The notes: generated from the letters alone by a model not told the origin. A stretch of 64,000 bases of DNA from Helicobacter labetoulli (GCF_003670275.1 NZ_QXJF01000003.1:1-64000); one strand, 5' to 3'; positions 19,296 through 28,337 are shown, counted from the first letter of the stretch. Made by a program: numbers and translations.

Positions 19296-20333
19296 TTAGC
19301 TATTTGAAATTTCAAAAAACAATCCCCTGCGTCTGTCTGTGCAATCTTGGCAAATCTTTTGTATATTCTTATTGCAGGTTGTAGCAGTGTTGGCAAAAAG
19401 CTCACTGCGGAGATTTGTAGCTGTGGGTGAGAAAAATATCTCAAACATATCATTTTTATTGCAATCCCCTAGGATAAAAGGTTTGTGCGTTATCTCATCG
19501 CTTCGTGTTTGGCAGCAGGGCATCACAAGCCCATTGTAATCTACATAAAAACTCATTGCAGACTGAAAACAGCCAGATTGAATGTTGCGTTTTTGCTTCA
19601 TAAAATCCAGTGAGCCACCCCTGCTTTCTCCCATAACATTTGGATTCCACGAGCGATACTCTATCTCTAAGCCATCCATTATAAAACGCACACGATACTC
19701 TTCTAAAGTGTTATGTATAAGCTTAGATTCTAGTCCTAGCCTTTGTTGCATTTTCTCCATTGCTTTTATAACTTTATCCCTGTTATAATCCTTGTTTGTG
19801 GGATAATATGACATTAATATATGTGTTACCCCAGCTTCCCTTAGCTCTTCAAAATATGCTTTTTGCGCGTAATCGCCATTTGTAAAAATACAAAACTTTG
19901 CCTTTGGAAGTCTCTCTCTTGCCTGTCTCACACGCTTTAAAATCAATTCTTTATTTGCCAAAGGCTCATTAAATCTATGAAAATTTAGCCACTCTGCATA
20001 GTCAATCTCTCTTAGATTCTCAATAAGTTTTAAAAATACAGCTTCATCTAGCTCTATACTTTTACTTTTTCTGTCTATATGTGAGTTTGGACAAAAATGG
20101 CAAGTGCGATTACAAAAACTTGCAATTTCTATCTCTACGGCTTGTAAAAATCGCTTTAAGATTCTTTTTTGCAATTCTCTATCTGTGATTGGTGTGCTTA
20201 GCATAGTGATAGAATCTATAAGATTTTGAATCTTATTTGTGTAAAAAGAATCGGTATCTATAAGGTTGTAGAGTTTGCTTTTCAGGCGATTTGGAGTGTG
20301 TTTGTAAGCGTATCTAATGGCTTGTTTTAGCAT
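19296..20333 (-). CDS. Radical SAM/SPASM-domain protein
   Basis: A 345-residue radical SAM enzyme. The 4Fe-4S motif CNRTCHFC is at about residues 78-85, followed by PNSHIDRKS. The C-terminal SPASM cysteines are visible in YVDYNGLVMPCCQTRSD and NIQKICQDCTDRRRG. SPASM proteins often mature peptides or modify sugars. The surroundings give no substrate and no precursor peptide was seen. The start ATG has only a weak ribosome site. A run of 15 A lies 41-55 bp upstream, in the probable promoter, so expression may vary by slippage. Confidence 0.82.
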   Translation of the reverse strand: MLKQAIRYAYKHTPNRLKSKLYNLIDTDSFYTNKIQNLIDSITMLSTPITDRELQKRILKRFLQAVEIEIASFCNRTCHFCPNSHIDRKSKSIELDEAVFLKLIENLREIDYAEWLNFHRFNEPLANKELILKRVRQARERLPKAKFCIFTNGDYAQKAYFEELREAGVTHILMSYYPTNKDYNRDKVIKAMEKMQQRLGLESKLIHNTLEEYRVRFIMDGLEIEYRSWNPNVMGESRGGSLDFMKQKRNIQSGCFQSAMSFYVDYNGLVMPCCQTRSDEITHKPFILGDCNKNDMFEIFFSPTATNLRSELFANTATTCNKNIQKICQDCTDRRRGLFFEISNS

Positions 20334-20373
20334 AGTGTATCCTTGCAGATTCTAAAATAAATCCGCAATTTAC

Positions 20374-20388
20374 AAAAAAAAAAAAAAA
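20374..20388. repeat. 15-A homopolymer upstream of the radical SAM gene
   Basis: Fifteen consecutive A (T on the coding strand) start 41 bp upstream of the ATG at 20333. This is the longest homopolymer I see in the window. Promoter-located poly-A/T tracts are a known form of phase variation in Helicobacter. Confidence 0.9.
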
Positions 20389-20464
20389 CAAATAGTCAAT
20401 TATGCTTGTGTCAATAGGAATTAAGCTAGAATCTACAAATTCCAATACATTTAGCTATTTTTAT

Positions 20465-20980
20465 CTACTCTTTAAAAATCGCACCACTTACAACAGCCTT
20501 TAAAGTCTTATATGAGATAAACACTACTGCAAAAGATGCCATTACAAGCCCCAAAATCCCTAAAAGTCCATAAAAACATTTAAATTCAATCATATATAAA
20601 TCAAAGCTCGCTATCCCAAAAGCACACAGCGGAAAGGTAAAAGCCCACCACGATGGAGCAAAGTTTAGCTTAGTAAAAATATTACCTAAACTTAAAAGCA
20701 ATAGCACGAAAAATAACGCCACATTAAAGCCCATAAAGCTTAAAGCATTATGAATCCCAAAAAGGCTATGAAAATCCACCACAAAAATGCTAGGTGGTGC
20801 TATAAAAATAAAAAGTGTGGGGATAAACTTAGATTCTAAACTCTGCTCAAAGATTAATCGCTGCATAATCATCGCACTTAGTAGAATCCAAAAAAAGCAA
20901 CCGATTGAGAAGAAAAAGAGTAACAATTCTTTTGGTGCATCGATTAAGCCACCACTTAAAGGAAGGGCTAATTGAGACAA
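20465..20980 (-). pseudogene. TehA/SLAC1-family (TDT) transporter, N-terminally truncated
   Basis: Only about 171 residues remain of a transporter family that is usually over 300 long. They match the C-terminal half, with five hydrophobic segments and the characteristic APSWWAFTFPLCAFGIASF. The in-frame sequence reaches a stop about 18 bases upstream of the TTG at 20980, so the N-terminal half is lost. The break abuts a short unrelated open segment on the other strand (20968-21042), which suggests a recombination junction at the left edge of the defence island. Confidence 0.7.
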
Positions 20981-21199
20981 ATCGCAATGAGATTGTGCTT
21001 AAATCTAGGCTGTATGAGCTAGACAAAGATATAGAATCTTAGTTTTTAAAGTAGGGCTAAAAGACAGATTCTATTGCTGTATTGAAACCCACTAAATTCA
21101 CATTTCAAACCCCACTCAAAACAAGCTATTATGGAATCTACAATGATATGCTACTATTCCACTACAAATATAAAGGACAAAAAAACACAAAGGATAACA

Positions 21200-22718
21200 A
21201 TGGCAAAGACAAAACAAACACAAAAGCTAGAAGCCGCCCTTTTTAGTGCCGCTGATAAACTTCGCAAAAACATAGACGCCGCAGAGTATAAACACATCGT
21301 GCTTGGACTTGTATTTTTGAAATACATTAGCGATAGTTTTGAATCTCTACACAAAGAGTTGCTTGCACGCAATGAAAATGCAGAAGATAAAGATGAATAT
21401 ATCGCAAAAATATCTTTTTTGTGCCACAAGATTCTAGATGGAGCGCTCTTTTAAGCAAGGCAAAAAGCCCACAAATTGGCAAAGATTTAGACTATGCCCT
21501 AGACTTGATAGAAAAGGACAATCCGCAGTTAAAAGGTGTGCTACCTAAAGTCTATGCTAAAGATAATTTAGATAGTGCGACTTTGGGCGATTTGATAAAC
21601 TTAATAGATTCTATTTCGTTAAATCAAGCAAACACAAGCGATATTTTAGGGCATATTTTTGAATATTTTTTTAGGTGAGTTTGCCTTGAGTGAGGGCAAA
21701 AAATGCGGACAATTCTACACGCCAAAAAGCGTTGTAGAATTGCTAGTAGCTATGCTAGAGCCTTATAATGGCAGGGTGTTTGACCCTTGCTGTGGAAGCG
21801 GGGGAATGTTTGTCCAAAGTGAGCGATTTGTGCGAGAGCATCAGGGTAAAATCAGCGATATTTCAATCTATGGGCAAGAGAGTAATCAAACCACTTGGCG
21901 ATTAGCAAAGATGAATCTTGCCTTGCGAAAAATAGATTCTAGCTCACTCAAGTGGAATAGCGAGGGAAGCTTTCTTAATGACGCACACAAAGACTTAAAG
22001 GCAGATTTCATCATCGCAAACCCGCCTTTTAATGCCACAGATTGGGGCAGCCAAGCTCTAGAAAATGATGTGCGTTGGAGCTATGGCACACCCCCTAGCA
22101 CAAATGCCAATTATGCGTGGATAAGCCACTTTATCCATCATCTAGCCCCAAAGGGTAGGGCGGGATTTGTCCTTGCTAAAGGCTCTCTTACAAGTAATAC
22201 AAGCACAGAGGGGCAAATCCGCAAAAACTTAATGGAATCTAATCTAATAGAATGTATTGTTAATCTCCCCGCAAAACTCTTTTTAAATACGCAGATTCCA
22301 GCGTGTCTTTGGTTTATCAAACGCAATAAATCCCATAACAACACGCTTTTTATTGACGCACGAAATCTAGGCGAACTCATCAATCGTAAAAATAGGATTC
22401 TAACTCAAAGTGATATTGCTACAATCACAGAGACTTATCATAAATGGCAAAAAGCACAAGAGCAAAAAGATGGGCATTACAGCGATATTCTAGGCTTTTG
22501 TAAAAGTGTAGATAAAGATGAGATAGCCAAATCTAGGCTATGTCCTTACACCCGGTCGCTATGTGGGCTTGGCAGAAGATGAAGAAGACTTTGATTTTGA
22601 AAGGGAATTTACACGCTTAAAAGCCGAGCTAGAATCTCAAATCAAAGAAGAGAGAATTTTAAGCGAAAAGATTCTAAAAAATTTAGAGCTTATAGGTGGG
22701 AATGAAAATATCTCATAA
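21200..22718 (+). pseudogene. hsdM: Type I restriction-modification methylase HsdM, frameshifted
   Basis: Four pieces in shifting frames join to a protein of about 505 residues, the normal HsdM length. Order: [50 protein letters not shown] after a shift in an A5 run near 21404; KCGQFYTPKSVVELL with DPCCGSGGMF (SAM site) and NPPFNATDWG (catalytic N6-adenine site) after a shift in the T7 run near 21666; and TPGRYVGLAEDEEDFDFE after a shift near 22530. ATG 21200 follows AAGGA. HsdM would methylate adenine with HsdS. All shifts lie at or near homopolymers, so decay, slippage or base-calling error must be told apart. Confidence 0.88.
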
Positions 22719-22732
22719 CACAGAATCTAATC

Positions 22733-22829
22733 TTGTCATTTTGAGCCTTTGAAAAAGGCGAAAAATCTAAAATTATGAAATCTAAAAAGATTCTAAAAGA
22801 GATTTTTCGCCTACGGCTCAAAATGACAA
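22733..22829. repeat. Palindromic (REP/MITE-like) element 1
   Basis: The arms 22733-22769 (TTGTCATTTTGAGCC...GCGAAAAATCT) and 22799-22829 (AGATTTTTCGCC...AAAATGACAA) are imperfect reverse complements around a spacer of about 30 bp. The whole 97 bp unit can fold into one long hairpin. It begins 15 bp after the hsdM stop. Confidence 0.75.
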
Positions 22830-22850
22830 CGAAAAAAAGAGAATATATTT

Positions 22851-23143
22851 TGTCATACTGAGGCGTGAGTCGAAGTATCTAAATTTTACAATGGAGCGTA
22901 GTAATGAAATCTTTAGAATCTTGCACTTGTCATACTGAGCGTAGCGAAGTATCTCAAAACATAGAATCTAATCTTGTCATTTTTGCAAGTGTGGGTGAAA
23001 TCCTTGCGGATTGCACGAGCGTTAGCGAAAAATCTCTTTTAGATTCTGTGTTAGATTTTTCGTTTGCTACGCAAACTCAAAATGACAAAATCGCTACTTG
23101 CCATACTGATTATTCTTGTCATACTGAGCGTAGCGAAGTATCT
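22851..23143. repeat. Three copies of a 27-30 bp GTCATACTGAG repeat
   Basis: Copies lie at 22851-22880, 22928-22954 and 23117-23143. Each starts TGTCATACTGAG and ends GAAGTATCT. The last two are identical over 27 bp; the first differs around AGGCGTGAGTC. Each is itself a short imperfect palindrome with CTGAGCG/CGAAGT in the centre. They flank the hairpin element at 22974-23088 and are translated in a spurious open frame. Confidence 0.8.
22974..23088. repeat. Palindromic (REP/MITE-like) element 2
   Basis: This is a second unit with the same ends as the element at 22733: TTGTCATTTTTGCAAGTG near 22974 and CAAACTCAAAATGACAA at about 23071-23087. The inner arms GCGAAAAATCTC and TTAGATTTTTCG pair as well. 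Together with the neighbouring short repeats it fills the 450 bp between hsdM and hsdS, which otherwise holds no gene. Confidence 0.7.
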
Positions 23144-23167
23144 AAAAATTTATAACGGAGTGTAATA

Positions 23168-24406
23168 ATGGAAACTTGTCATACAGAATCTAGCTTAGAT
23201 TCACCACTAGAATCTCTCTCTTTACAACCCTTTCTACAATCTCTCCATAAAGAACAATGGCAGGAAGTCCGTCTTGGGGAAGTTGGCAGGGTTGTTACAG
23301 GTAAAACACCATCACATAGGAATCCGCAAGACTGGGGAGATTCTACTTTATTCATTACCCCAACAGATTATAAAAATTATCACAAGTATGCACACAATTC
23401 AGAGAGAAAAATCTCAAAGATAGGAAAGGAAAGATTTGTAAAGAATTTATTGCCTATACATTCTATTTTGGTAACTTGTATCGGTTCAGATAAGGGGAAA
23501 GTTGTAGTAAATAAAGCAGAAGCACTGACAAATCAACAGATAAATGCGATTATCCCAAATGGTGCAATAAACTACAATTTTCTCTATTATTCTATGGCGG
23601 ATATGTATCCTATTCTAAGAACTTATGGAGCTAATGGGACAACTGTGCCTATACTCAATAAAAGCGATTTTGAAAATCTCACAATCCCACTCCCACCACT
23701 TACAATACAACAAAAAATAGCAGAGATTCTAAGTAGCTTTGATGATAAGATAGATGTACTCCATAGACAAAACAAAACTTTAGAATCTCTAGCCCTTACC
23801 CTTTTTCGCCATTATTTTATAGACAATCCAAACCGCAGTGAATGGGAGCTAGGCAAACTTGGCGATTATGTGAAAATTATAGACAATCGTGGTAAAACTC
23901 CTCCATTTACAACAGATATAACGCCATATCCTTTAATTGAAGTAAATGCTTTGAGTGATGATTCTATGTTGATTAATTATGATATTGTAAGAAAATATGT
24001 GATTAAAGAAACTTATCAAAAATGGTTTAGAGAACATATCAAGCAATATGATGTATTGTTTTCAACTGTCGGTAGTATCGGTGAAGTGGCAATGCTACTA
24101 GATAATAAGGGGTGTATAGCTCAAAATGTGATTGGTTTTAGGGCTAGAGAGATTTCGCCATTCTATCTTTATGAATGGTTAAAATATATGCAACAAGAGA
24201 TTAAAGAATTTGATATAGGTTCTGTGCAACCCAGTATCAAGGTAACACATTTTATAGAAAAACAAATTTATAAACCAGATTCTAAGACTTTAGAAAGTTT
24301 TGATAAGCAAATGCTGTTGATAACTGATAAAATTTCTCAAAATTTACAACAGATTCAGAATCTCCAAGCAATGCGTGATGTGCTATTAAAGGCAATATTT
24401 GAATAA
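23168..24406 (+). CDS. hsdS: Type I restriction specificity subunit HsdS
   Basis: The 412-residue subunit chooses the DNA target for a type I methylase or nuclease. It has two target recognition domains, each introduced by WxxxRLGEVGRVVTGKTP at about residue 36 and WELGKLGDYVKIIDNRGKTPPF near 220. Each is closed by a conserved coiled coil (PLPPLTIQQKIAEILSSFDDKID and the matching C-terminal helix). The frame is intact, in contrast to hsdM. No hsdR is in the window. The start lies within repeat-derived sequence (METCHTES), 25 bp after the last repeat. Its 3' end overlaps the convergent membrane-protein gene by 21 bp. Confidence 0.93.
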   Translation: METCHTESSLDSPLESLSLQPFLQSLHKEQWQEVRLGEVGRVVTGKTPSHRNPQDWGDSTLFITPTDYKNYHKYAHNSERKISKIGKERFVKNLLPIHSILVTCIGSDKGKVVVNKAEALTNQQINAIIPNGAINYNFLYYSMADMYPILRTYGANGTTVPILNKSDFENLTIPLPPLTIQQKIAEILSSFDDKIDVLHRQNKTLESLALTLFRHYFIDNPNRSEWELGKLGDYVKIIDNRGKTPPFTTDITPYPLIEVNALSDDSMLINYDIVRKYVIKETYQKWFREHIKQYDVLFSTVGSIGEVAMLLDNKGCIAQNVIGFRAREISPFYLYEWLKYMQQEIKEFDIGSVQPSIKVTHFIEKQIYKPDSKTLESFDKQMLLITDKISQNLQQIQNLQAMRDVLLKAIFE

Positions 24407-25150
24407 AAAATATGTAACACAATCCAATATCATAATTAGTGCCACAACAACATTAAAATATAAAATGGGTTGTTGAGACCATTTTTTAGACTCATCGCTA
24501 ATATGAGTATTGAATTTTGATAAAAACCTAAAAAGAGTAAACAAAATGTTGCCAAAAAATAATGCTATGAAACATAAAACAAAAACTAAACGATGTATAC
24601 TCGCCTTATCAATATTGGATAGAGCTGAAGTGGAAAAGGTGAAACCGCCAACGAAAGCCAAAACAATGGAAGCAAAAATCCCTAAAATCGTTATGTATAG
24701 TGTTTGTTGCTTGTTAAGCTTGTCTTCGATTTTGCTAGATGTCTCTTGTAAGTTATTGAATTTATCTTGCAGTTTATTGCTCTTGCTGTTAAGTTTGTCA
24801 AAATTTTTACTAGAATCTCCAAGCCGCAGAATCTCTAAATTGATATGATCGAGCAACTTCTCAAGCTTGTATTTTACTTTTAGTTTATCGTCAGTGCTAG
24901 ATTTTTGAATGGACTCTTCAAGTGTTCTTAGATTTTGTCCAAGTATAGCAAACCCATCTTCTTCGCTATCGCTTTTTTCTAAAATTATTTTTGTGATTTG
25001 TGAGTATTTGTGCCTATAATCCTTTTGATAAATATCTTCTAGGTCTTTAATAATGCATTCTGCTTCATTTGGATCAAATTGTCGTGACTCACACAATTTA
25101 GCAATGATATCTTTTATTTTGTCGTCCAATATGTCATTGCTACTACTCAT
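24386..25150 (-). CDS. Coiled-coil protein with three C-terminal membrane segments, partner of Panacea gene
   Basis: I do not recognise a family. The 254 residues comprise an acidic N-terminal half, a heptad-like coiled coil at about 110-148 (repeated KLNSKSNKLQDKFNNLQ pattern), then three hydrophobic segments at about 152-175, 188-212 and 232-252. The start at 25150 lies 3 bp after the stop of the Panacea-domain gene, so they form a two-gene operon. In known PanAT pairs the Panacea protein neutralises a toxin encoded next to it, and some of those toxins act on membranes. A membrane-acting toxin is therefore the leading guess, but it is inference from position and topology. Confidence 0.65.
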   Translation of the reverse strand: MSSSNDILDDKIKDIIAKLCESRQFDPNEAECIIKDLEDIYQKDYRHKYSQITKIILEKSDSEEDGFAILGQNLRTLEESIQKSSTDDKLKVKYKLEKLLDHINLEILRLGDSSKNFDKLNSKSNKLQDKFNNLQETSSKIEDKLNKQQTLYITILGIFASIVLAFVGGFTFSTSALSNIDKASIHRLVFVLCFIALFFGNILFTLFRFLSKFNTHISDESKKWSQQPILYFNVVVALIMILDCVTYFLFKYCL

Positions 25151-25153
25151 AAT

Positions 25154-25570
25154 TTATTCCGCCTCTTTTTTAATCAGCTCTTTATCAATAATCTTTTTCT
25201 GTCCTTTTTGGTAAGTCTTATCCCAAGCACCACCTTCTTTGTGAGTTTCTCCAACAAGATCCCAGTAAGATTTGCTATTGCATTGCTTTATGGTTTTTGC
25301 AATAGTCTCTTTTTCGGTATCACTTAAATCTAATTTTTCTTGATTGTCTGGCACATCAATAGAGTTTGCTCCATAGTCTCTATATTCCATATAAATATCT
25401 CTTACAACAGGACCAAATTGCCAAGCTTCAAAATTATCGTCTATAAGAGACTTCTTATGCTCTTTAATAAAATCAATCTCAGCAAAATACAATGTTTTTT
25501 GTAGTTCTAAGTTACTTAATCTTTTGCTAGAATTTTTTAAAATATATTTTGCCACATCTGATGCTTTCAT
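25154..25570 (-). CDS. Panacea-domain (DUF4065/SocA-like) protein, candidate antitoxin
   Basis: The 138 residues match the Panacea domain, also called GepA/SocA-like or DUF4065. Signs are the start KASDVAKYILKN, KLQ-type helix SNLELQKTLYFAEIDFI, the hallmark FEAWQFGPVVRDIY and the later DLVGETHKEGGAWDKTY. In SocAB it is a protease adaptor antitoxin, and in PanAT operons it is a general neutraliser of varied toxins. Here it is the first gene of a two-gene minus-strand unit followed by a membrane protein. It probably has its own promoter in 25571-25683. Confidence 0.82.
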   Translation of the reverse strand: MKASDVAKYILKNSSKRLSNLELQKTLYFAEIDFIKEHKKSLIDDNFEAWQFGPVVRDIYMEYRDYGANSIDVPDNQEKLDLSDTEKETIAKTIKQCNSKSYWDLVGETHKEGGAWDKTYQKGQKKIIDKELIKKEAE

Positions 25571-25683
25571 ACAACAACACCCTATTTGTAAAGATTTTGG
25601 GGTCTATTCTATCATACTTCTTTATGGTTTCGGTATAAAATGTAGTAAAATATCGCTTATTAAGCTAAATAAAGGAATAAACA

Positions 25684-26052
25684 ATGTCAAAATTTAACGA
25701 AGAGAGCATAGAGAAGCTATTTTTATATGAGTGCAAAAATGCAGAGAAAGTCGCAAGGAAAAAAGATGAATGGATTTTAAAAGAGATATTTTTAGATTCT
25801 ATCACGTGTATCAACTTTGAATCTAAAAGCAACTATGACTTTTTAAGTGCGGAGCAAAAAGAGTATTTAGCTCTTGAGGCGTATAAGAATATTCTAGCTT
25901 TAAGTGATGTAAAAGCCTTGCTTCATACAAGTCTTGAGATTTACAATACTTATGGGCGAAGGGGAGTAAATAGCGCACCAGCAAAAATAAAAGAAGAGAT
26001 TGAAAAACTGCTGAATGATAAAAGCACAAAAGAGGAGGAAGAATGTTTATAG
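25684..26052 (+). CDS. Small helical protein upstream of a DndD-like ATPase remnant
   Basis: Not recognised. The protein has 122 residues, is mostly charged helix, and ends in an acidic DKSTKEEEECL. AAAGGAATAAAC precedes the ATG. Its last 10 bases overlap the start of the ATPase remnant, so it was part of that operon. With the ATPase and the DndE-like gene further right, it probably belonged to a DNA-modification or defence locus. Function unknown. Confidence 0.6.
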   Translation: MSKFNEESIEKLFLYECKNAEKVARKKDEWILKEIFLDSITCINFESKSNYDFLSAEQKEYLALEAYKNILALSDVKALLHTSLEIYNTYGRRGVNSAPAKIKEEIEKLLNDKSTKEEEECL

Positions 26053-26247
26053 AAGAGGTTAGCATTTGCAATCTTTTTGCCTATTAATGGAAAGATAAGC
26101 GTTACATTTAGGCAAAGTAATGATAAGAATCTCTATTGCCTTTATGGTAATAATGGCTTTGAGAAAACAAGCTTTATTCGTTGTGCGAAACTGCTTTTTC
26201 TTGGCACGGGTTTAAATGAAACACTGATGATTATTTGTTATCATTAA
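26043..26247 (+). pseudogene. DndD/RecF-like AAA ATPase, N-terminal fragment
   Basis: The fragment MFIEEVSICNLFAY meets a stop; after a frame shift it continues NGKISVTFRQSNDKNLYCLY, then GNNGFEKTSFIRCAKLLFLGTGL, and ends at 26247. This is the first 65 or so residues of an SMC/RecF-type ATPase with a Walker A loop. The loop should read GxxGxGKT[S/T]; here the third Gly is Glu (GAG in place of GGG), which would abolish ATP binding. The rest of the gene, normally 600 or more residues, is missing. It is replaced by the methylase and nuclease genes. Confidence 0.7.
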
Positions 26248-26329
26248 TTGCATCACAGCATTAAATTGCAATAATAAATTTATAGTAAAATATAAAAACT
26301 TTTATTTAAATGTCAGCAAGGCTATTGTA

Positions 26330-27553
26330 ATGAGTAAAAATATAATTGATTGCATAACACAACAAAACATAGAATCCATTTTTGATATATTTAATGCGTT
26401 GAATAAAGACAATTCTCATAAGTTAAGCAGTGATGATATTTGCACACCTATGGAATGCGTAAAAATAATGCTTGATTATATTCCAAATGAGTTTTGGCAA
26501 CAAGAAAATATAAGAGTGCTAGATCCTTGCTGTGGAAATGGGAATTTTGGTGCGTATGCTATGTTTAAAACCGATATAGAAAACATATATTTTAATGAGA
26601 TTAATGAGAAACGACTGCAACATTGTAAAAAGATTCTAAATCCTACACATATAAGCAATTATGATTTTTTAGGTATGGAATCTAGCTTGTTGGGAAAATT
26701 TGATTTAATAATGGCAAATCCTCCCTATTCTGGTGGTGGGAATAAAAACCGCTCACTCTCTAATAAATTTATAGAATCTAGTATTGATAAACTTAACGAT
26801 AAGGGCTATTTGTGCTTTGTAACGCCAAATAATTATATGACCTATAATAACAACAATACGACTTTAAAAAAGCTATTAAATCTTGGCTCGTTTATAGTAA
26901 TTGATAATGATGTAAAAAAGTATTTTAAAAATGTAGGAAGCTCATTTAGCATTATGGTATGGCAAAAGGGCGTGATGGATAATAAAACAACGATTATCAA
27001 TAATTATTTGCTAAAAGATATTCAACACAATGTTGTAATCCCAAAAGATTTACCATTTTTGCCACTTTATATGTCGCAAAATATATTAAATGCTATTGAA
27101 AAATTAGTTTCAAAAACGCCCAATAATTTTACCTATCGTTGCGATTTGCATAACTTCACGCAAAAAGCATTTTTAAGCGATATGCAAGATAATATTTATA
27201 AATACCGCACGATTCATACTCCACGCAAAACCCGCTATGCAAGTAAAAAACAAGACATTTATGATAAACATATTATCATCATTCCGCTATCAACTTATTT
27301 TATCCCCTATATAGAATCTAGGGCTAATACTACGCAATCTGTGGGTTATTTTGCCTTTGATTCTAAAAAAGAAGCAAGTGAGTATTTGAAAATATTAAAC
27401 AAATCACATTTTAAAGTCCTGATACACCTTACTCGCTATGGTAATTTCAATAATATAATGGTTTTAAAACATTTAGCATTTGATAAGCAAATAGAACTAA
27501 ATTCAAAAGAACTACACGATATAGAAAAACTATATAAAAAAATACGCTACTAA
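26330..27553 (+). CDS. N6-adenine DNA methyltransferase
   Basis: A 407-residue class I DNA methylase. The SAM site is VLDPCCGNGNFGAYAM at about residues 64-79, and the catalytic motif IMANPPYSGGG (NPPY) lies near residue 127. NPPY marks amino-methylation of adenine. The C-terminal part presumably reads the target site. It lies 7 bp upstream of a GIY-YIG nuclease gene and forms a restriction-modification pair with it. ATG 26330 is preceded by a weak site (AAGG...TATTGTA). The pair sits inside the wreck of a DndD/DndE-like locus. Confidence 0.88.
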   Translation: MSKNIIDCITQQNIESIFDIFNALNKDNSHKLSSDDICTPMECVKIMLDYIPNEFWQQENIRVLDPCCGNGNFGAYAMFKTDIENIYFNEINEKRLQHCKKILNPTHISNYDFLGMESSLLGKFDLIMANPPYSGGGNKNRSLSNKFIESSIDKLNDKGYLCFVTPNNYMTYNNNNTTLKKLLNLGSFIVIDNDVKKYFKNVGSSFSIMVWQKGVMDNKTTIINNYLLKDIQHNVVIPKDLPFLPLYMSQNILNAIEKLVSKTPNNFTYRCDLHNFTQKAFLSDMQDNIYKYRTIHTPRKTRYASKKQDIYDKHIIIIPLSTYFIPYIESRANTTQSVGYFAFDSKKEASEYLKILNKSHFKVLIHLTRYGNFNNIMVLKHLAFDKQIELNSKELHDIEKLYKKIRY

Positions 27554-27560
27554 AGGGCTA

Positions 27561-28274
27561 ATGATGGCAAAAAAGACAAAAGATTCACTCACTCTAAATC
27601 AGTTTATCTCTCTTTGTGATGAGATAAATGGTGGATATATTCAAAAAAGTGGTGATGACTATTTAAACGCATTGTCAAAAATTTTTCCACTTAATAATAA
27701 AAATGACAAGCCCTTTACTTTAGAGGATATAAAAACACAACCAACGCTTAAAAGTTTTAGCTTTAGTGGAAAAGATGATTTCATTTTTATTTGCCATTTA
27801 CAAGCAAAACCGCTTGAGATAAAATATTCTGTCCGTAAAAATGAAAAAATACTAGCTTTCAATTTTGCTAATGATAACGCAAAGAAAATCTTTGACAAGG
27901 CACTGGGTGTAGCCTATATCCTTACTTGTGAGATTGAAAATAAAGAGCATATTATAAAATTTGGTCAATCTCGCACTACTTTTAAACAACGACTTAGCTC
28001 TTATAATTGTGGTGTAGTCAATAATTGGCGGACTGCCTCTACTACAAATATTAAAATGCTTCAATCATTAGTCGCTACTCGTAAGACCTTTAATCTTTAT
28101 CTTTATGATTGTAGTGATGAAGTAATGATAATAGAATGGCGTGGTGAAAAATCTGTCCCCTTTGCTTCACCAAAATCACTAGCAGTTGAAGACATTATGA
28201 TTAAAAAATTTATCGCACAATTTGGAGTAAAACCACTTGCGAATATACAGGGCGATGCCACACAAATAAAGTGA
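27561..28274 (+). CDS. GIY-YIG-type restriction endonuclease
   Basis: The 237 residues contain a degenerate but readable GIY-YIG core: GVAYILTCEIENKEHIIKFGQS at about residues 112-133, the catalytic Arg in TTFKQRLSSYN, and the metal-binding Glu in LAVEDIMIKKF, ending with KPLANIQGD. Type II enzymes of this fold include Hpy188I of Helicobacter pylori and Eco29kI. The methylase directly upstream (7 bp) supports a restriction role. The target site cannot be deduced. Start is ATG 27561 or the adjacent ATG 27564. Confidence 0.75.
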   Translation: MMAKKTKDSLTLNQFISLCDEINGGYIQKSGDDYLNALSKIFPLNNKNDKPFTLEDIKTQPTLKSFSFSGKDDFIFICHLQAKPLEIKYSVRKNEKILAFNFANDNAKKIFDKALGVAYILTCEIENKEHIIKFGQSRTTFKQRLSSYNCGVVNNWRTASTTNIKMLQSLVATRKTFNLYLYDCSDEVMIIEWRGEKSVPFASPKSLAVEDIMIKKFIAQFGVKPLANIQGDATQIK

Positions 28275-28337
28275 AGACAGAGGGTATGCGAAAATTAAAA
28301 GTGTGCAAGATTCTAGTGAATTATTTTAGGAGTGAAT

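Noticed and set aside
22904-23155. 83-residue open frame with repeated CHTERSEVS
   Set aside because: It is made wholly of the repeat units and hairpin element translated by chance; no independent coding sign.
22719-23167. CRISPR array at the repeat cluster
   Set aside because: Repeats differ in length, are few, have unequal spacers, and no cas gene is present. They are hairpin elements.
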